NCBI GenBank assembly: GCA_046732465.1
Contig: JBKPND010000029.1
Coordinates: forward strand, 1-64,000
Direction: 5' to 3'
Length of the DNA: 64,000 bases
From: DASUPK01 sp046732465
GTDB taxonomy: Bacteria > Actinomycetota > Thermoleophilia > Solirubrobacterales > 70-9
The translations under genes were made by a program, and so were the position numbers. The notes beneath the pieces are model-generated. The model saw only the letters and a program-made list of their open reading frames with translations, searched no databases and was not told where the DNA came from. Below are positions 17,221 through 25,998 of the stretch, piece after piece (positions within the stretch are counted from its first letter, which is position 1; each line of letters begins with the position of its first letter).

Positions 17221-17517
17221 CGAATGGACCCTAGACGAAGACCGACCGCCTTCCTTGGCGGCCGGTCTCTCAAACAGGCCCCGTCAGGACGGGCAGGGGT
17301 ACGTCTCGGGGGCCTTACTTGGGGGGTATGTAGTGGAACCAGGCGACGGGAGGCGCCTTGCGGCAAACGCCTGGAACCTATGAGCCGAGAGGTGGTGTTG
17401 GGCGTCCGGCCCAGCACCAGTTCTCCCGACGTCGCCAGTATCGATGCATGGTCGTTTTTAGGCAATACCAAAAACTGGGTTGATTGGCCGCATTGATACG
17501 TGGCGGCCAAGCTGGGC
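17221..17517. other. intergenic region with several hairpins
   Basis: These 297 bases separate two minus-strand genes. They hold a hairpin AGACCG(a)CCGCC / GGCGG(c)CGGTCT close to the hydrolase start, CCAGGCG/CGCCTGG enclosing GCC/GGC, GGTGTTGGGC / GCCCAGCACC, and an A/T-rich hairpin GTTTTT..AAAAAC at about 17453-17474 that could be a terminator after the Ppx gene. I see no convincing coding frame and no known riboswitch consensus. Confidence 0.3.
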
Positions 17518-18441
17518 TCAGACGGGCGCCAATGCGGCCGAGAGGGCCGAGCCGTGGAGGATGTCCAGCTCCGAGACCTCGATCTCCTTGACCTTGAAGG
17601 CCCGCATCACCTGCACCAGGATGACCGTGCCGGCGACGATGGTCGGGGCGCGACCGGGATGGAGGCCCGGTACCCGCAGGCGCTCCGCGAGCGGCAGCGA
17701 GGAGAGCCGGCTCAGCATCCGCTGGATCCGCGGCATGCCCAGCCGGTAGCCGTGCACCCGTCCCGGGTCGTAGGGCTCGAGCTCCTGGTCGATCGCGGCG
17801 AGTGACGTCGGAGTCCCGGCGACTGCGATCGCCCTTACCGCCTTGGCCTGGGGCGCGGCGGCGATCGCCCCGTCGATCTGGTTGCGGATGTCGGCGGCGA
17901 GATCCTCGAGCTCGTGCGGGTCCGGTGGGTCGGTCGTCAGGTGTCGCTCCGATTGCCGGATCGTGCCGGCCTGCAACGAGGTGTGGAAGCCGACTTGGGC
18001 GCCTGAGCCGACGATCAGCTCGGTGGAGCCGCCGCCGATGTCGAAGACGAGCGTCGAGCTCTCGGCCGGCCGGTGAGCGGTGGCTCCGAGATAGGTCAGG
18101 TTGGCCTCCTCCTCGCCGGTCAGCAGGCGCGCGTCGAGCGCGAAGCGCTCACGCAGCTCGGCGATGAACGCCTCGCCGTTGACGGCGTCTCGGACGGCGC
18201 TCGTCGCGATCGCCATCACGCGGTCCGCTCCCATCTCCTCGTAGCGCGACTTGTAGTCGGCGATCACGGTGCAGACGTCGTCGACGGCGTCCGTGCAGAT
18301 CATCCCGCTGTGGTCGACGCCCCGACCCATGTTGGTGACCGTGGTGCGCCTTTCGACCTCGACGACGCCGGTTCCCTCGACGTCCCCGATCAGCAACCTG
18401 GTGGAGTTGGTGCCGATATCGACTACGGCGACCCGCACAGC
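17518..18441 (-). CDS. Ppx/GppA exopolyphosphatase family protein
   Basis: A 307-residue ASKHA-fold phosphatase. The phosphate-1 loop VVDIGTNSTRLL opens the protein and the phosphate-2 loop VFDIGGGSTELI is near residue 130; the adenosine-type motif (AIAVAGTPTSLAAI) follows. The length of one two-lobed domain matches the short actinobacterial Ppx1-type enzymes that hydrolyse polyphosphate or pppGpp. The GTG at 18441 gives the standard MRVAVVDIGTNS start, with GGAGGG upstream; longer upstream frames are not family-like. It is divergent from the initiator tRNA gene. Confidence 0.88.
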   Translation of the reverse strand, partial: AVRVAVVDIGTNSTRLLIGDVEGTGVVEVERRTTVTNMGRGVDHSGMICTDAVDDVCTVIADYKSRYEEMGADRVMAIATSAVRDAVNGEAFIAELRERFALDARLLTGEEEANLTYLGATAHRPAESSTLVFDIGGGSTELIVGSGAQVGFHTSLQAGTIRQSERHLTTDPPDPHELEDLAADIRNQIDGAIAAAPQAKAVRAIAVAGTPTSLAAIDQELEPYDPGRVHGYRLGMPRIQRMLSRLSSLPLAERLRVPGLHPGRAPTIVAGTVILVQVMRAFKVKEIEVSELDILHGSALSAALAPV

Positions 18442-18517
18442 GGCATCCAATCCCTCCGATCCCCGATCACGGCGGCCAATCCTAGCTCTGTGAGGGGCGT
18501 TGCGCATGCTCTCTCCC

Positions 18518-18547
18518 TTGCGAATTCATTCGTGAGCGAGCTAAAAT
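18518..18547 (+). promoter_or_regulatory. promoter of the initiator tRNA gene
   Basis: TTGCGA (18518-18523) and TAAAAT (18542-18547) are separated by 18 bases and end 11 bases before the mature tRNA 5' end, as expected for a sigma-70-type tRNA promoter. None of the downstream partial tRNA copies has this element. Confidence 0.6.
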
Positions 18548-18558
18548 CGTCGGACCGA

Positions 18559-18632
<74 letters not shown>

Positions 18633-18636
18633 CTAG

Positions 18637-18671
18637 CCAAGGGCCCTCTGAAAAGAGGGCCCTTGGTGTTT
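18637..18671 (+). terminator. terminator of tRNA-fMet and prototype of a dispersed repeat
   Basis: A perfect 13-bp stem CCAAGGGCCCTCT / AGAGGGCCCTTGG with GAAA loop follows the tRNA by four bases and ends in TGTTT. The same hairpin accompanies each partial tRNA copy at 21.7, 23.3, 25.4, 30.05 and 36.25 kb. Confidence 0.9.
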
Positions 18672-18808
18672 CCGGGCAGGGTTTCTTGACGGGCCCGGCA
18701 GCAGGCTCGCGTGTCGCCGCGCAGTCGATTTCACATCCGGATCGCCGTTCGTATCCTCGCTCTGCTGCTGTATCAGCCGATTGGCGAGTCCACCTAAACG
18801 CATCGCAC

Positions 18809-19279
18809 TCAGGTGACTTCATAGAGACGGGCGGTCTTCACGTCGTAGACGAAACCCCGCACCTCATCCGTCCTGGGGATGAAGGGACTGTCCTCGATCC
18901 GGTGGATGGAGTCGCGGACGTCATCTTCTAGGTCCGGGAATGATCGTGGGCGCCACTCCGGGCGCCGGCCAGTTTCCTTCTCGAGCGTCTGCTCGAACTC
19001 CGTGTCGCTGAAGGTGAGCATTCCGCAGTCGGTGTGATGGAGGAGCATGATCTCCTCCGTTCCGAGGAGGTGCTGGGAGATCGCCAGGGAGCGGATCTCG
19101 TCATCAGTGATCACGCCCCCCGCGTTGCGGATTACGTGGGCATCCCCGATCGACAGCCCGAGGATCGGATACGGATTAAGCCGCGCGTCCATGCAGGCAA
19201 CGATCGCGACCTTCTTGGCGGGCGGCAGCGGCAGGTCGCCCTTATCGAAGCCCTCGGCAAAGGTCTCGTTTTTCTTCAC
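18809..19279 (-). CDS. beta-class carbonic anhydrase
   Basis: About 156 residues of a beta-carbonic anhydrase of the small actinobacterial type (Rv1284-like). Zinc ligands are visible: Cys in ACMDARL (the C-x-D-x-R motif) and H-x2-C in HHTDCGM. It interconverts CO2 and bicarbonate in the cytosol. The N-terminus is odd: the expected I-D-E-F precedes the GTG start in frame but is then blocked by a stop, while an ATG at 19301 with AAGGGGA upstream would read into IDEF if one C of the CCC at 19292-19294 were absent. Either a one-base insertion or the GTG is used. Confidence 0.85.
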   Translation of the reverse strand: MKKNETFAEGFDKGDLPLPPAKKVAIVACMDARLNPYPILGLSIGDAHVIRNAGGVITDDEIRSLAISQHLLGTEEIMLLHHTDCGMLTFSDTEFEQTLEKETGRRPEWRPRSFPDLEDDVRDSIHRIEDSPFIPRTDEVRGFVYDVKTARLYEVT

Positions 19280-19466
19280 GAATTCGTCGATGGGCGCTCA
19301 TCTGGGTCCCCTTCGGATTGGTTCCTTCAAGGATGTGAAGGGGGATTAAGTTGGTAGCAAGGTCACGCATCGCAACGCAGAAGGTCCCCACGCGGGCGCT
19401 GGGCAGGAGGATGCCCAATACTCAGAGGTCTTCGCATCGGAGTGCACAAACGGGGAAGGGGTCCCG

Positions 19467-19635
19467 GTGACACCGCCTCGCTGCCCTACTTCACGGTTGC
19501 CGACCTCCGGCCACGCTTCACCTCGTCCGGGAGCTCGGCGGTTCGGTGATCCACCCCGGCGAGCGTTGGGCCGTGTGCCGTGACTCCGAGGGCAGCCCAT
19601 TCGCCCTCGCGGCGAGCCCGACGGACGCTCCGTAG
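19467..19635 (+). pseudogene. remnant of a VOC (glyoxalase-fold) protein
   Basis: Two frames together spell the C-terminal half of a VOC-family protein: LPYFTVADL in one frame (from about 19481), then TLHLVRELGGSVIHPGERWA and CRDSEGSPFALA in another, ending at TAG 19633-19635. The break is near 19510. No N-terminal half or start is present. Family members are metal-binding dioxygenase/isomerase-like proteins; this copy is dead. It sits in the otherwise empty 450-base gap between carbonic anhydrase and the next hydrolase. Confidence 0.65.
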
Positions 19636-19753
19636 GCAGGCTTGGGCGGGCGCGCTCACCCGAGCACTCAGCGCAGCAACGCAAACGGACGCCCTTAGGC
19701 CCAGGAATTAGCCTAAGTGGAGGACACAGTCTCGAGCCATCCGGTATCGCACG

Positions 19754-20575
19754 ATGCCCTTTCTCCAAGTCAATGGAACTCGGCTCCACTACGAGCGCGC
19801 TGGCGACGGGAACCCGCTCGTCCTAGTGCACGGGTCCTGGGTCGACTGTCGAGTGTGGGAGGCCGTATTGCCCTCACTCATTCGGTCCTTCGACGTCGTC
19901 GTCTACGACCGCCGTGGCCACAGCCGAAGCTCTTGCCCACCGGGACAGGGAAGCGTCCGGGACGACGTCGATGACCTCGGTGCCCTGATCGATCTCCTCG
20001 GGCTGACTCCGGCTCATGTCGCCGGCGCCTCGTGGGGAGGCTCGATCACACTGCGCCTTGCCGCCGCGCACCCCGAGCTCCTGCGTAGCGTGGTGGTTCA
20101 TGAGCCGCCGTTTTTCGATCTGCTAAGTGACGAGGCCGCGGACTGGCCCCAGCTGGCCGAGCTCCGTGCGCGGCTCGCAGCCGTCGCGACCCGTCTCGAG
20201 TTAGGCGATTTGGAGGGCGCGGCCGGGTACTACTGCGATCGGGTGGCCATGACGAACGGCGGCTGGGCGGGCCTCGACGGTGGGCAGCGGCGCACGCTCC
20301 TGGCCAACGCCTTGACGTATCTCGATCAATGCCGCGATCCCGAGGCGCTGGACATCGAGCTCGAATGCCTGGCCGCATTCGGGGGGCCGGCCCTCATCAC
20401 CTATGGAGACATCAGGCCGCCTTTGTTCAAGCGCATCGTCGAGTTGATTGTCGCCGTCATGCCCGGGGCTAGAGCTCAATTGATCCCCGGCACCGCGCAT
20501 GACCCCCAGGTCACGCACCCCGACTCCTATGCGCGAGCGCTTGAGGACTCCGCGGCTGTCGGGGCTCAGCCATAA
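19754..20575 (+). CDS. alpha/beta hydrolase
   Basis: A 273-residue alpha/beta hydrolase: LVHGSWVDCRVWE oxyanion loop, nucleophile motif GASWGG (about residue 93) and a C-terminal His in GTAHDPQVTHP. The acid residue is less obvious (YGDIRPP). The start MPFLQVNGTRLHYERAG is typical of haloperoxidase/esterase-like members. It lies in the first block of the tRNA-fMet island, 108 bases upstream of the GST-like gene on the same strand. Substrate unknown. Confidence 0.82.
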   Translation: MPFLQVNGTRLHYERAGDGNPLVLVHGSWVDCRVWEAVLPSLIRSFDVVVYDRRGHSRSSCPPGQGSVRDDVDDLGALIDLLGLTPAHVAGASWGGSITLRLAAAHPELLRSVVVHEPPFFDLLSDEAADWPQLAELRARLAAVATRLELGDLEGAAGYYCDRVAMTNGGWAGLDGGQRRTLLANALTYLDQCRDPEALDIELECLAAFGGPALITYGDIRPPLFKRIVELIVAVMPGARAQLIPGTAHDPQVTHPDSYARALEDSAAVGAQP

Positions 20576-20682
20576 TCGAGCGCCAGCCCCAGGGGCGCCA
20601 AGCGATCGCCACGGCCCTTGTGACTCGACAATCGGAAACGCCCTATCTATCCAAGCGGCGTTGGCGAGAATCCGGGTGTCGA

Positions 20683-21447
20683 ATGACCTCATGCGACCAG
20701 CCGTGCGTCTTGATCACGATTCCGATCAGCCATTACTGCGAAAAGGCTCGCTGGGCGCTAGATCGCGCGGGCGTCAGGTACCGAGAGCAGGCGCACCTGC
20801 AGCTCATTCACTGGCTTGCTGTGCGTCGAGCAATGGGTGGTACGACCGTCCCGGTGCTCGTGTGCGGCGATCGAGTGCTGGCCGACTCGACCGACATCGT
20901 TGACGAAGCCGACGCGAACACCCCGCCGGGCCGGCGGTTGTACCCGGACGATCCATGCGCCGCCGCAGAGGTTCGAGCGCTGCAACGCGACTTTGACACA
21001 AACCTGGGACCCCACGGACGAAGGTGGATGTACAACGAAATGCGCGGACGTCGCGATCTCGCGATCGCCTACGGGTGTACTGGCGTCCCCATATGGGAGC
21101 GCCGGGCGCTAACGCTGGCCTATCCGGCGTTCACACGGGTGATCGATCGCTTCCTCGACATCACGGCGACTACGGCGGCGCAGTCCGAGGTCCAAGTGCG
21201 GATGGTCTTCGACACCGTTGCAAAGCGGCTGAGCGACGACCGGCCATATCTCTGCGGCGATCGGTTCACAGCCGCCGACCTGACGTTCGCCGCCTTGGCG
21301 GCATCTGTCTTGATGCCGCCCGAGTACGGGGTGCCCCTGCCGCAGCCCGAGGAGCTGCCGGTGGCAATGGCGGCGGTCGTGCGGGAGTTTCGCGCGCACC
21401 CCGCGGGCGCGCACGCGCTCGCGATGTTCCGCGACGAACGGCGCTGA
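20683..21447 (+). CDS. glutathione S-transferase-like protein
   Basis: About 254 residues with a thioredoxin-fold N-terminal domain (ISHYCEKARWALDRAGV, then TTVPVLVCGDRVLADSTDIV, the cis-Pro segment) and an all-helical C-terminal domain containing RPYLCGDRFTAADLTFAAL, the conserved GST N-capping motif. The catalytic position is Ser/Cys in SHYCEKA. Actinobacteria usually use mycothiol, so the thiol partner is uncertain. I place the start at ATG 20683; an in-frame TTG/GTG upstream at 20620 would add 21 non-family residues. It ends about 140 bases before the first partial tRNA block. Confidence 0.8.
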   Translation: MTSCDQPCVLITIPISHYCEKARWALDRAGVRYREQAHLQLIHWLAVRRAMGGTTVPVLVCGDRVLADSTDIVDEADANTPPGRRLYPDDPCAAAEVRALQRDFDTNLGPHGRRWMYNEMRGRRDLAIAYGCTGVPIWERRALTLAYPAFTRVIDRFLDITATTAAQSEVQVRMVFDTVAKRLSDDRPYLCGDRFTAADLTFAALAASVLMPPEYGVPLPQPEELPVAMAAVVREFRAHPAGAHALAMFRDERR

Positions 21448-21588
21448 AGAGAAGCGGGTCCACCCATGCTTCGGACGCCGACGGAAGCCCGATTGCGCCC
21501 ACGGCTGGCGGCTTCGTAGGTCGAAGCGTTCTTTCCAGGCGAAGTGCAGCTTCTCGTCCAAGGCGGCGGTCTCCCGCGAGGCACGGGA

Positions 21589-21775
<187 letters not shown>

Positions 21776-21790
21776 GTGTCCTCGAGGTCC

Positions 21791-21838
21791 CTCGGCTGGG
21801 GGCCGAAAAGGTCGCTGGTTCAAATCCAGTCGCCCCGA
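21791..21838 (+). pseudogene. 3' half of a tRNA-Pro(GGG)-like gene
   Basis: CTCGG-CTGGGGG-CCGAA reads as an anticodon arm with T33 and anticodon GGG, followed by a variable region, a T arm GCTGG-TTCAAAT-CCAGT and the acceptor strand CGCCCCG-A, which fits proline tRNAs. The D arm and acceptor 5' strand are absent. A related sequence stands at 23224-23270 on the other side of the cyclase gene. Confidence 0.6.
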
Positions 21839-21853
21839 CTTTAGGCTTTGCCC

Positions 21854-23200
21854 ATGAGACCTGAGGTGCGGTACGCAAGGAATGGTGAGGTCGCCATCGC
21901 GTACGCAGTGGTCGGCACGGGTCCAGACGATCTCGTTTACGTCTCGCCCTACAACAACCTGGACATTGTCTGGGAGAACCCGCTCTACGAGCGCTTCCTG
22001 CGCAGGCTCTCCTCGCTCGCGAGGCTGATTGTGATCGACCGGCGCGGGACCGGGGTCTCCGACCGTTACTCCCCGGATGATCTCCCGCCGCTGGAGGACC
22101 TCGTCGACGATCTCGGCGCCGTGCTCGAGGACGCGGAGTCGGAGCGTGCCATTCTGTTCGGCTTCTCGGATGCGGGCGCGCTCTGTGCGATGTTCGCCGC
22201 CGCCCGTCCCGAGCGCGCCTTGGGACTGGTGCTGTACTCGACCGCCGCGCGGGGCACCCGGGCGCCCGATTATCCCTGGCAATGGTCAGAACGGGAGTGG
22301 CAGGACTATCTCGCGGGGGTAAAGGCCGGTTGGGGAACCCAGGAATATGCGGTGCAGTCGCTGGCCTTCAACAACCCGAGCCTCGCGCACGATGAGCGAC
22401 AGGTGGCATGGTGGGGCCGCTTCCAGCGCCTGTCTGCGAGCCCGAGCGCTCTATATGCGCAGGAGCAAGTCTTCCGCGAGCTGGACATTCGGGGGGTGCT
22501 GCCCGCGATCAACGTTCCGACCCTCGTGTTGCATCGAACTGGGGACATGGTCGAGCCGGTCGGCGCAGGCCGTTACCTGGCGCGCGAGATTGCCAGCGCC
22601 GAATACTTCGAGCTGCCCGGGGCGGACCACTTTCCGTGGGCCGGGGACCAAGATTCCCTGATCGCCGAGGTCGAGCGCTTCGTCGACATGGTCAGCCGCG
22701 AGGAGCACGAAACCTTCGATCGCATCCTCGCGACGATCGTGTTCACCGACATCGTCAACTCGACTGGGCAGGCCGCCGCAATGGGCGACCGTCGATGGCG
22801 GGTGGTTCGCGAGGAACACGACCGGGTGACGCGCGCTCAGCTGGCTCGCTTCCGCGGTCGTGAAGTCGAAAGCCTGGGCGACGGGTATCTCGCGGTCTTC
22901 GACGGCCCCGCCCGCGCAGTCCGCTGCGCCCGGGCGATCTGCAGGTCGATGAGCCGGCACGGGGTTGAGCTTCGGGCAGGGCTGCACACCGGCGAGGTCG
23001 AGCCGCATGGCGAGGGCTACTCGGGACTCGCGGTGACCATCGGATCACGGGTTGCAGACCTGGCTGGACCCGGAGAGGTTCTCGTCTCCTCCACGGTGAA
23101 GGATCTGGTTGTCGGGTCGGCCCTCTCCTTCGAGGATCGCGGGATGCACAACCTGAAGGGCGTGCCTGACGCCTGGCACCTCTACGCGGTGGCGAACTGA
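21854..23200 (+). CDS. alpha/beta hydrolase - adenylate/guanylate cyclase fusion
   Basis: A 448-residue two-domain protein. Residues 1-275 are an alpha/beta hydrolase (nucleophile Ser105 in GFSDAG, VLHRTGDMVEP acid region, His in GADHFPW); residues about 285-448 are a class III cyclase domain with the metal Asp in FTDIVNST, the second Asp in SLGDGYLAVFDG and HTGEVE. The Asn of the catalytic N-x3-R motif is Thr (VTIGSR), and the base-selecting Lys is Ser, so nucleotide cyclisation is doubtful and the domain may be a sensor or effector. I start at ATG 21854. The gene is bracketed by tRNA-3'-end-like sequences and its architecture repeats in the larger protein at 53945. Confidence 0.88.
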   Translation: MRPEVRYARNGEVAIAYAVVGTGPDDLVYVSPYNNLDIVWENPLYERFLRRLSSLARLIVIDRRGTGVSDRYSPDDLPPLEDLVDDLGAVLEDAESERAILFGFSDAGALCAMFAAARPERALGLVLYSTAARGTRAPDYPWQWSEREWQDYLAGVKAGWGTQEYAVQSLAFNNPSLAHDERQVAWWGRFQRLSASPSALYAQEQVFRELDIRGVLPAINVPTLVLHRTGDMVEPVGAGRYLAREIASAEYFELPGADHFPWAGDQDSLIAEVERFVDMVSREEHETFDRILATIVFTDIVNSTGQAAAMGDRRWRVVREEHDRVTRAQLARFRGREVESLGDGYLAVFDGPARAVRCARAICRSMSRHGVELRAGLHTGEVEPHGEGYSGLAVTIGSRVADLAGPGEVLVSSTVKDLVVGSALSFEDRGMHNLKGVPDAWHLYAVAN

Positions 23201-23223
23201 GGTCGGGGGTCACGCCGCTGTTT

Positions 23224-23307
23224 GTCGGCTGGGAGCCGAGGGGTCGCGGGTTCGAATCCCGTCTCGCCACTAGCCAAGGGCCCTCTGAAAAGAAGGCCCT
23301 TGGTGTG
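23224..23307 (+). repeat. chimeric tRNA-3'-end plus terminator (copy 3)
   Basis: TCGGCTGGGAGCCGAGGGGT resembles the tRNA-Pro-like fragment at 21791, the T arm GTCGCGGGTTCGAATCCCG is that of tRNA-fMet, the acceptor strand (CTCGCCA) differs from both, and the hairpin CCAAGGGCCCTCT...AGAAGGCCCTTGG is the shared terminator with one mismatch. It looks like a recombinant or a third tRNA type sharing the same terminator. Confidence 0.6.
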
Positions 23308-23312
23308 CTGGG

Positions 23313-25115
23313 CTAGAACAGCATCGTCAGCTCGTTGACCCCCGCGGACGTCCTCGAGCTGAGCGAGTAGTCGCCGTTCTCAAAGATCCGCATCATCGGC
23401 GAGTTGCCAAGCATTACGTCGGCGGTCAGGCCTCGTGCGCCGTGCTGGCGGGCGTACTCGACAAGTCCCCGATGGAGGATTCCCCCGAGGCCAGCGCCCT
23501 GCCACTCGGGGTCGACCATATACGCCACCTCTGCCAGCCCCGTAGCCGGGCTGAGGTAGTAACAGCTCGCCGCGACGATCCTTTCGTGCGCCGACGGCCC
23601 GACGACCGCGGCGAACGCCATCTCCTCTTCGTAGTCGACGCTGCACAGATACTGGGCCATCGTGTCGGTGAGCGAGGCCAGCTTCTGAAGGAACCTGGTT
23701 TCGACGTCCTCCTCGCTGAGCCGATGGAAGAGCTCCTGCATCGCGGCCGCGTCGCTCGTGCGCGTCGGGCGCAGCAGCACCGAGCGACCGTCGCGCAGCT
23801 GCACATCGCGGATCGCGTCCTCCGGGTAAGCAGTGCGGCTGTGCAGCTGCTGTCGCTCCCCGACGAGCCCCCGCTGGATGGCCGCGTCCAGCAACTCGTC
23901 TCTTTCGACGGGATGCGCGATCTCGATCAGGGCGACGGCTCGCTCGGACAGCGAGCGGCCAAACAAATACGCGGTGCCGTACTCAGTGATGACCCAGTGG
24001 ACGTCGGCGCGGGGGATCGCAACGGCCTCACAGGGGTCGAGCTCGGCGGTGATCGCGGATCGACCTGCCGGCGTGCGCGAGGTCAGGCAGATGATCGCGG
24101 TTCCGCCGGGCGAGGCGAGCGCGCCGCGGTGGAACGCCGGCCCGGTTGACACCCCCCCGTAGAGCTCACCGTCGAGACTTTCGGTGGACACCTGACCCGT
24201 GAGGTCGATCGTGAACGCCTGCGTGATCGACACCATGCGCTCGTTGCTCGCGATCACCGTCGGATCGCAGATCTCCTCGATCGGACGAAAGGCGAACCTG
24301 GGGTTGTCGTCGACTAGGTCGTAGAGGCGCTTAGTGCCCATCGCCCAGCTGGTCGAGACCGGGCCCGTGACGACGCCGCCATCGACCAGGTCGACGAGCG
24401 GCTCCGTGATCACGTCCGAGTGGATGGCCAGCTCGCGCCGGTTTGCCAGGTGAGCGAGCATCTCGTTCGGTACGCGGCCAACGCCGATCTGGAGGGTGGA
24501 TCCGTGATCGATGAGGCGGGCGGCGTAGCGGGCGATCTGCTCGGCGACCTGCCCAACGGGGGGATGCAGGTATTCGATCACCGGCGTCTCGACCGGCACG
24601 AAGCTCGCGATGCGGTCGACCGGGATCAGGCTGTCGCCGGCGGTGCGCGGCATGTCCGGGTTGACCTCCGCTATGACGGTGTCCGCGGCCATGGCCGCGG
24701 CCTTTGTCACGTCAACGGAGACGCCCAGGCTGCAGGTGCCGTCCGCATCGGGTGGCGCGACTTGCACCATCGCGACGTCCAGCCGCATCTGTCCAGTCTC
24801 GAAGAGGCGCGGGACGTCGGCGACCGAGAGCGGCAGGTACTCCACCTGTCGCATCGGCCCCTGCAGCGCGCGCATATCGCGGCCCACGTAGAAGACGCGA
24901 TGCCGATAGTTCGTCTTCGGGGGCTGGTCGGTCCCGAACCGGTCGGTGAGGAAATGCACCAGCGTGACCCCTGGTCTGTTGAGCTCCTCGAGGGTCTGCA
25001 CCAGGCTGCGCGGAGTGGCGCACGCGGTGCCGATGAACACCTTGTCCCCAGGCCGGACGACGGAGACGGCCTCTGCGGCCGAAACCTGGCGGTCATGCCA
25101 ATCGGATGGGGGCAT
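23313..25115 (-). CDS. acetyl-CoA hydrolase/transferase - GNAT acetyltransferase fusion
   Basis: About 600 residues. Residues 1-430 are a class I CoA-transferase / acetyl-CoA hydrolase (4-hydroxybutyrate CoA-transferase-like); the catalytic Glu is in WVITEYGTAYLFG. Residues about 450-600 are a GNAT N-acetyltransferase with VDPEWQGAGLGGILHRGLVE, the acetyl-CoA pyrophosphate loop. Such fusions are known; the GNAT part may acetylate and control the transferase or another protein. ATG 25115 gives the family start (MPPSDWHDRQVSAAEAV); the frame continues upstream into the repeat region but that part is not family-like. The stop is just past the copy-3 terminator, so the gene is read toward that repeat. 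Confidence 0.87.
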   Translation of the reverse strand: MPPSDWHDRQVSAAEAVSVVRPGDKVFIGTACATPRSLVQTLEELNRPGVTLVHFLTDRFGTDQPPKTNYRHRVFYVGRDMRALQGPMRQVEYLPLSVADVPRLFETGQMRLDVAMVQVAPPDADGTCSLGVSVDVTKAAAMAADTVIAEVNPDMPRTAGDSLIPVDRIASFVPVETPVIEYLHPPVGQVAEQIARYAARLIDHGSTLQIGVGRVPNEMLAHLANRRELAIHSDVITEPLVDLVDGGVVTGPVSTSWAMGTKRLYDLVDDNPRFAFRPIEEICDPTVIASNERMVSITQAFTIDLTGQVSTESLDGELYGGVSTGPAFHRGALASPGGTAIICLTSRTPAGRSAITAELDPCEAVAIPRADVHWVITEYGTAYLFGRSLSERAVALIEIAHPVERDELLDAAIQRGLVGERQQLHSRTAYPEDAIRDVQLRDGRSVLLRPTRTSDAAAMQELFHRLSEEDVETRFLQKLASLTDTMAQYLCSVDYEEEMAFAAVVGPSAHERIVAASCYYLSPATGLAEVAYMVDPEWQGAGLGGILHRGLVEYARQHGARGLTADVMLGNSPMMRIFENGDYSLSSRTSAGVNELTMLF

Positions 25116-25211
25116 CGGGCTCGTGCCGTCGAGAGTCTTCGGAACGATCGTAGAGCTCAGATGTTCTTCATGTAGCCACCGGGTATGAACGAGCCGACAT
25201 TGGCCTCCGGT

Positions 25212-25398
<187 letters not shown>

Positions 25399-25503
25399 GA
25401 AAGCCCTGGGGAACCCAGGGCTACCGCCCGGCCTCGCTTAGGACACGTGCGGGGTGGGTTGCGGGTTACGCGGTCCGCGATGCAGGGAAGGACCGACCCA
25501 CAC

Positions 25504-25998
25504 GTGAGCAGTGACAAGCTCCTATCGATCTATCTCAATGATCATCTCGCAGGCGCGACACTCGGAGTCGAGCTGGCCGGACGCAGCCGCGCCAGCAACG
25601 AGGGCACTCCTTTGGGTGACTTTCTCGACCGTCTCTTGCGCGAGATCGAGACGGACCGCGAGACGCTGAAAAGGCTGATGCGGGAACTGGGGATTCAACC
25701 CGATCGGGTCAAGGCTTACGGGGCCTGGACGCTGGAAAAGCTCGGGCGCTTGAAGCTGAACGGCCAGTTCAAGGGCTACTCGCCACTGAGCCGCCTGATC
25801 GAGCTCGAGAGCCTGTATCTCGGGATCACCGGAAAGCAAGAGATGTGGATCACTCTGCAGCGCACGCTGACCAACCAGGTACCGGGGGTTGACTTTGGAG
25901 AGCTGCAGCGCAGGGCGGAACGCCAGGCGGCGGAAGTTGAGGAGCACCGCGTCGAGGCTGCGGAGGCGGCGTTGGCGTCGCCGGGGCAGGGCGAGTAG
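25504..25998 (+). CDS. conserved hypothetical helical protein
   Basis: 164 residues, almost entirely helical by composition: an N-terminal helix LLSIYLNDHLAGATLGVELA, then DFLDRLLREIETDRETLKRL, KAYGAWTLEKLGRLKLNGQF and a long charged C-terminal helix (QRRAERQAAEVEEHRVEAAE). The pattern resembles a four-helix bundle protein found repeatedly in actinobacteria with no assigned role; the Asp/His/Glu placement (YLNDHLAG) is hemerythrin- or ferritin-like, but metal ligands cannot be assigned. GTG start at 25504; ATG 25480 is an alternative. It is the first gene after tRNA copy 4. Confidence 0.7.
   Translation: MSSDKLLSIYLNDHLAGATLGVELAGRSRASNEGTPLGDFLDRLLREIETDRETLKRLMRELGIQPDRVKAYGAWTLEKLGRLKLNGQFKGYSPLSRLIELESLYLGITGKQEMWITLQRTLTNQVPGVDFGELQRRAERQAAEVEEHRVEAAEAALASPGQGE

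Noticed and set aside
19346..19789. Minus-strand 147-residue open frame
   Set aside because: Composition is unlike coding sequence here, and the plus strand of the same region spells the VOC remnant.
23224..23270. Functional tRNA gene at copy 3
   Set aside because: Only a 3' half is present, there is no D arm or acceptor 5' strand, and the acceptor strand does not match the neighbouring sequence.
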